Source of the DNA: Flavobacteriaceae bacterium
GTDB taxonomy: Bacteria; Bacteroidota; Bacteroidia; Flavobacteriales; Flavobacteriaceae
DNA: 16,864 nucleotides
Assembly: GCA_030829155.1 (NCBI GenBank)
Contig: JAURBD010000028.1
Span: 1 to 16,864 of the forward strand
Direction: 5' to 3'
Shown: positions 13,971 through 16,864 of the stretch, in pieces
Layout: each line of letters opens with the position of its first letter
How positions within the stretch are numbered: the stretch's first letter is position 1
Translations under genes and position numbers: made by a program
The notes under the pieces: generated by a model
The model's input: the letters and a program-made list of their open reading frames with translations, nothing else
What the model was told of the DNA's origin: nothing
Databases searched by the model: none

Positions 13971-14837
13971 ATGGACACCAAAGAACTTTTAAAGAAAGTT
14001 AGAAAGATTGAGATCAAGACACGTCGTTTGAGCGATAATGTTTTTGGTGGAGAATATCACAGTACATTTAAGGGAAGGGGTATGACCTTTAGTGAAGTAC
14101 GCCAATATCAATATGGAGACGATGTTCGAGCGATTGATTGGAACGTAACTGCTCGTTACAATGAACCTTTTGTAAAAGTGTTTGAAGAAGAACGAGAATT
14201 AACTTTGATGCTCTTGGTAGATGTGAGTGGATCAGAATTCTTTGGAACAGGAAAACAATTCAAAAGAGAGGTTTTGACTGAAATTGCAGCTACTCTCTCT
14301 TTTTCTGCTCTTCAAAATAATGATAAAGTTGGCTTACTGTTGTTTTCAGATCAAGTAGAGTTATTTATTCCACCAAAAAAAGGGAGAACTCATATTTTAA
14401 GAATAATAAGAGAATTACTAGAATTTCATCCTCAAAGTAAACGAACAAATATTGGTAAAGCTTTGGAATTTTTATCCGGGATTTTAAAAAAGAAGGCGAT
14501 AGTATTTTTGCTTTCCGATTTTATTGATGATTCGTACGAAAAAACCTTGCGAATCGCAGCTAATAAGCATGATCTAACGGGAATTCGAGTTTATGATAAG
14601 CGGGAAGGTGAGATGCCAAACATAGGCTTAGTTCCAATGATTGATAGCGAGACTCAAAAAATACAGTGGATTAATACTTCCTCAAAAGCAGTAAGAGATA
14701 TATACCACACTAGTTTTCAGAAGCATGTGGATACATTCGAAAATCTTTTTAGAAAAAATGGCGCAGGAACACTTCATTGTAGTTTAGAAGAAAGCTATGT
14801 AAAAAAACTTTTAGGCTACTTTAAAGCCAGAATATAA
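13971..14837 (+). CDS. DUF58 domain protein (Bat cluster)
   Basis: This 288-residue protein matches the DUF58 family: the signature FSEVRQYQYGDDVRAIDWNVTAR (~40-62) followed by EPFVKVFEEERELTLML and a von Willebrand A-like fold. The DVSGS at 84-88 (Asp84, Ser86, Ser88) is a DxSxS metal-binding (MIDAS) motif, and a second acidic cluster SDFID lies near 182-186. No membrane segment or signal peptide is seen, so it is cytosolic. MoxR ATPases and DUF58 proteins are encoded together in most bacteria and are thought to form a chaperone-substrate pair. It follows moxR by 43 bp and precedes the BatD/DUF4381-like gene by a single base. Confidence 0.94.
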   Translation: MDTKELLKKVRKIEIKTRRLSDNVFGGEYHSTFKGRGMTFSEVRQYQYGDDVRAIDWNVTARYNEPFVKVFEEERELTLMLLVDVSGSEFFGTGKQFKREVLTEIAATLSFSALQNNDKVGLLLFSDQVELFIPPKKGRTHILRIIRELLEFHPQSKRTNIGKALEFLSGILKKKAIVFLLSDFIDDSYEKTLRIAANKHDLTGIRVYDKREGEMPNIGLVPMIDSETQKIQWINTSSKAVRDIYHTSFQKHVDTFENLFRKNGAGTLHCSLEESYVKKLLGYFKARI

Positions 14838-14838
14838 A

Positions 14839-16461
14839 ATGCGAAAGACAATAACACTATTTTTTTGTTTGGGATTGCTATTCAATCTAAGCATTGATGC
14901 CCAATCTTTTGAGGAGTTAAAAGTAGCTGTAGATTCTACGGAATTTAAAATTGGAGAACAAATCAATTTTCATATCCAAATCAAAGCTGATAGCTTGTCT
15001 CAAATCCAATTTTCTGAACAACCTAATTTTGTTCCCTTTGAACTTTTGGAAGATTTCCCATTGGATACCCTTCGATCCCAAACTCATTACCTATTCAATA
15101 AAAGATATTCTTTAATTCAATTTGATTCAGGGAATTACTGGATTCCAAAACAGAAAATAAGCATAAATGGTGTCTCCAAAATAACGGATTCAATTTCAAT
15201 AAGAATAAATACTGTCTTTGTAGATACTCTCAAACAACCCTTATTTGACATCAAGCCGCTAATCCACCAGAAACGAGGATATAAGAAATTAGTTCGTCAA
15301 ATTGCTTTGTCCTTTTTTGTAGTTGCTTTATTGGTTGCACTTGGATTTATTTTCTATGGGTTACGCAAGAAACTTGAGGAAAAAAGAAAAGAACTTCCCC
15401 CTTTTGATCGTGCTTTATTAGAATTAAAAGCACTAGAGGAGATACGTCCGAGACTTCAAGAGGAATACAAAGATTATTATTCTAAGTTAACCGATGTAGT
15501 CAGACGCTATTTGGAAGAGGAGGCAAATGTTACTGCATTGGAAAGTACTTCAGGAGAGTTGCTTAATAAATTAGAATTACTTAAAGATTCTGGAAAACTT
15601 GATTTAGATAATGAAACTCTTCGATCCTTAAAGCGCGTATTGGAAAATGCTGATTTAGTTAAATTCGCACTTTCAGCTCCAGAATTTGAAGTAGCTACAG
15701 GAGATAGAAATATTGTGGAGGATGTTGTAATTAAAACACAGGAAGCTCTTCCCGAACCTACCCAAGAAGAAATAAAAGCAACCGAAGCTTATCAAAAATT
15801 TTTAAATAAGAAAAAACGCCAACAAAGACTTATGATTGCTGGACTTGGGATTTTAGGATCAGCAATAATTGGAATTCTTATTACCATTTTTACTTACGGA
15901 TATCAAAATGTAAAAGATACAGTTTTTCAATATCCAACAAAACTTATGATGAACAATACCTGGGTTCAAAGTCATTATGGAACACCACCCTTATTGATTT
16001 CAACACCTGATGTTTTGGTTAGAACTGTAGAAACTCCTGAAGGGGTCACACTGTTTAAATCGGGCGATCCGTTGAAATCTTTTTTCGTTCAGTTGAGTTT
16101 TACAAAGTTGCCTCCTTCAGAATCCAAAGAAAAGAAAACAGAAGATCAAATCCAGGAGGAAGTACAAACTCTAATCAATGGAATTTTAGAAACCCTTGAA
16201 AAAGGTGGGGCAACTAATATGTTAATTGATACAGACCCATTTGAAATGACTGATGGATCAAACGTTATACAACTTTCAGGAACCTTGGATCTTTTGAATC
16301 CAAAAACAGAGGAACGTACTCGATGCAGATTAATTTCAATTATTTTGCCTTTTGAACAAGTTCAGATTGAATTGCGAATGCTTTATGCAAAAGAGGATCG
16401 ATATGGAGATCAAATTGAAGCTCGAATTATAGAATCACTAGAAGTTTTAAAAGAATTATAA
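14839..16461 (+). CDS. BatD/DUF4381-like membrane protein of the Bat cluster
   Basis: This 540-residue protein has a Sec signal peptide (residues 1 to ~21, ending SIDAQ), a periplasmic beta-rich domain (~24-140) with a BatD-like QFDSGNYWIPKQKI segment, a first membrane span (~154-174), a cytosolic helical part (~180-325) with YYSKLTDVVRRYLEEE and ALESTSGELL like DUF4381, a second span (~331-353), and a final periplasmic domain (~354-540). The function is unknown. Such a protein between DUF58 and BatA is the normal order in flavobacteria, and from memory its homologues there also carry the second span and tail, so this is not an odd fusion. It probably holds the MoxR/VWA assembly at the inner membrane. 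It starts 1 base after the DUF58 stop; BatA starts 2 bases after its own stop. Confidence 0.85.
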   Translation: MRKTITLFFCLGLLFNLSIDAQSFEELKVAVDSTEFKIGEQINFHIQIKADSLSQIQFSEQPNFVPFELLEDFPLDTLRSQTHYLFNKRYSLIQFDSGNYWIPKQKISINGVSKITDSISIRINTVFVDTLKQPLFDIKPLIHQKRGYKKLVRQIALSFFVVALLVALGFIFYGLRKKLEEKRKELPPFDRALLELKALEEIRPRLQEEYKDYYSKLTDVVRRYLEEEANVTALESTSGELLNKLELLKDSGKLDLDNETLRSLKRVLENADLVKFALSAPEFEVATGDRNIVEDVVIKTQEALPEPTQEEIKATEAYQKFLNKKKRQQRLMIAGLGILGSAIIGILITIFTYGYQNVKDTVFQYPTKLMMNNTWVQSHYGTPPLLISTPDVLVRTVETPEGVTLFKSGDPLKSFFVQLSFTKLPPSESKEKKTEDQIQEEVQTLINGILETLEKGGATNMLIDTDPFEMTDGSNVIQLSGTLDLLNPKTEERTRCRLISIILPFEQVQIELRMLYAKEDRYGDQIEARIIESLEVLKEL

Positions 16462-16463
16462 CT

Positions 16464-16864
16464 GTGTTTGAAGGAATAGAATTAGCGAATCCAGAATATT
16501 TGTGGGTATTAACACTACTCCCTCTTGCAATTGTATGGTATGTTTACAAGCGAAAAGACCAACAAGCTCGACTTACAATTTCATCCTTAAAAGGATTTGA
16601 AGGCTCTTCTTCAAACTTGGCGCGCTTACACCCTATTTTATTTTTACTTCGACTTGTCTCTTTGACTTTTATAGTTTTAGCCCTAGCCCGACCTCAAACT
16701 ATAGATGTTTCAACACGGACTAAAACCAATAAAGGTATTGATATTGTGATGGCAATCGATGTGTCATCGAGTATGCTAGCACAAGATTTAAAGCCAAATC
16801 GATTGAACGCTCTCAAAGAAGTTGCATCTGATTTTATAGACGATCGAACTAATGATCGAATAGG
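16464..16864 (+). CDS. batA: BatA-like von Willebrand A membrane protein, 3' truncated by window edge, GTG start
   Basis: From the GTG at 16464 the frame stays open to the last base (133 codons visible). It begins with FEGIELANPEYLWVL, the usual BatA/BatB start, followed by a first membrane span (~12-28), a second span (~62-80) and the VWA domain. DIVMAIDVSSSML holds the DxSxS metal-binding motif, and LKPNRLNALKEVASDFI follows, both very typical of BatA. No in-frame ATG lies upstream, and the next in-frame ATG falls inside the VWA domain, so GTG is the only reasonable start. The spacing of 2 bases to the previous stop supports translational coupling. In the family the full length is about 320-340 residues, and batB, batC, batD and batE usually follow. 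Confidence 0.92.
   Translation, partial: MFEGIELANPEYLWVLTLLPLAIVWYVYKRKDQQARLTISSLKGFEGSSSNLARLHPILFLLRLVSLTFIVLALARPQTIDVSTRTKTNKGIDIVMAIDVSSSMLAQDLKPNRLNALKEVASDFIDDRTNDRI

Noticed and set aside
12926..16864. Reading MoxR, DUF58, the BatD/DUF4381-like protein and BatA as a new defence or secretion system
   Set aside because: Gene order and domains match the known Bat (aerotolerance) operon of Bacteroidota; nothing novel was added.

Overview
The window reads as chromosomal DNA of a marine-type member of the Bacteroidota, most likely a flavobacterium. The evidence is AT-rich DNA with very AT-rich spacers, weak or absent Shine-Dalgarno sequences, -7-like boxes of the TAnnTTTG type, lipoproteins with a Cys near residue 16, and a MoxR-DUF58-BatA cluster of the 'Bacteroides aerotolerance' kind. 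No tRNA, rRNA, insertion sequence, integrase, phage gene or CRISPR array was found. Almost every gene belongs to a known family. I found no convincing undescribed system.

Region 1 (1-1214, plus): the C-terminal part of a GMC-family oxidoreductase, cut by the window edge, followed by a Tat-type lipoprotein of the gluconate 2-dehydrogenase subunit 3 family. Together they look like a periplasmic FAD-dependent sugar or alcohol dehydrogenase. Region 2 (1234-3426, minus): an ammonium transporter, then a PII signalling protein that lacks the uridylylation tyrosine, then a small c-type cytochrome lipoprotein. Amt and PII form the classic ammonium uptake and control pair; the cytochrome's link to them is uncertain. 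Region 3 (3663-6435): a histidine phosphatase (minus), a divergent Cof-type HAD phosphatase (plus), and a minus-strand pair made of an ArsC-like thioredoxin-fold protein and an EamA permease. The HAD and EamA genes are convergent and overlap at their stop codons.

Region 4 (6543-10679, plus): a trans-sulfuration enzyme (MetB type), LpxH-like UDP-2,3-diacylglucosamine hydrolase, the ribosome-associated GTPase HflX, and an alpha/beta-hydrolase lipoprotein. Region 5 (10680-11158) has no intact gene. It holds two short, opposed C-terminal relics, one of an endonuclease/exonuclease/phosphatase protein (minus) and one of a surface-domain protein (plus), whose broken ends meet near 10800. This looks like a deletion or rearrangement scar and is the most unusual spot in the window.

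Region 6 (11159-12777, minus): an aldo/keto reductase and a short-chain dehydrogenase in a two-gene operon. Region 7 (12926-16864, plus): the start of a Bat operon, with MoxR ATPase, a DUF58 protein, a two-span membrane protein with BatD/DUF4381-like parts, and a BatA-type von Willebrand A protein with a GTG start that runs off the window edge. The last three genes are packed 1-2 bp apart; a hairpin sits at the moxR stop.
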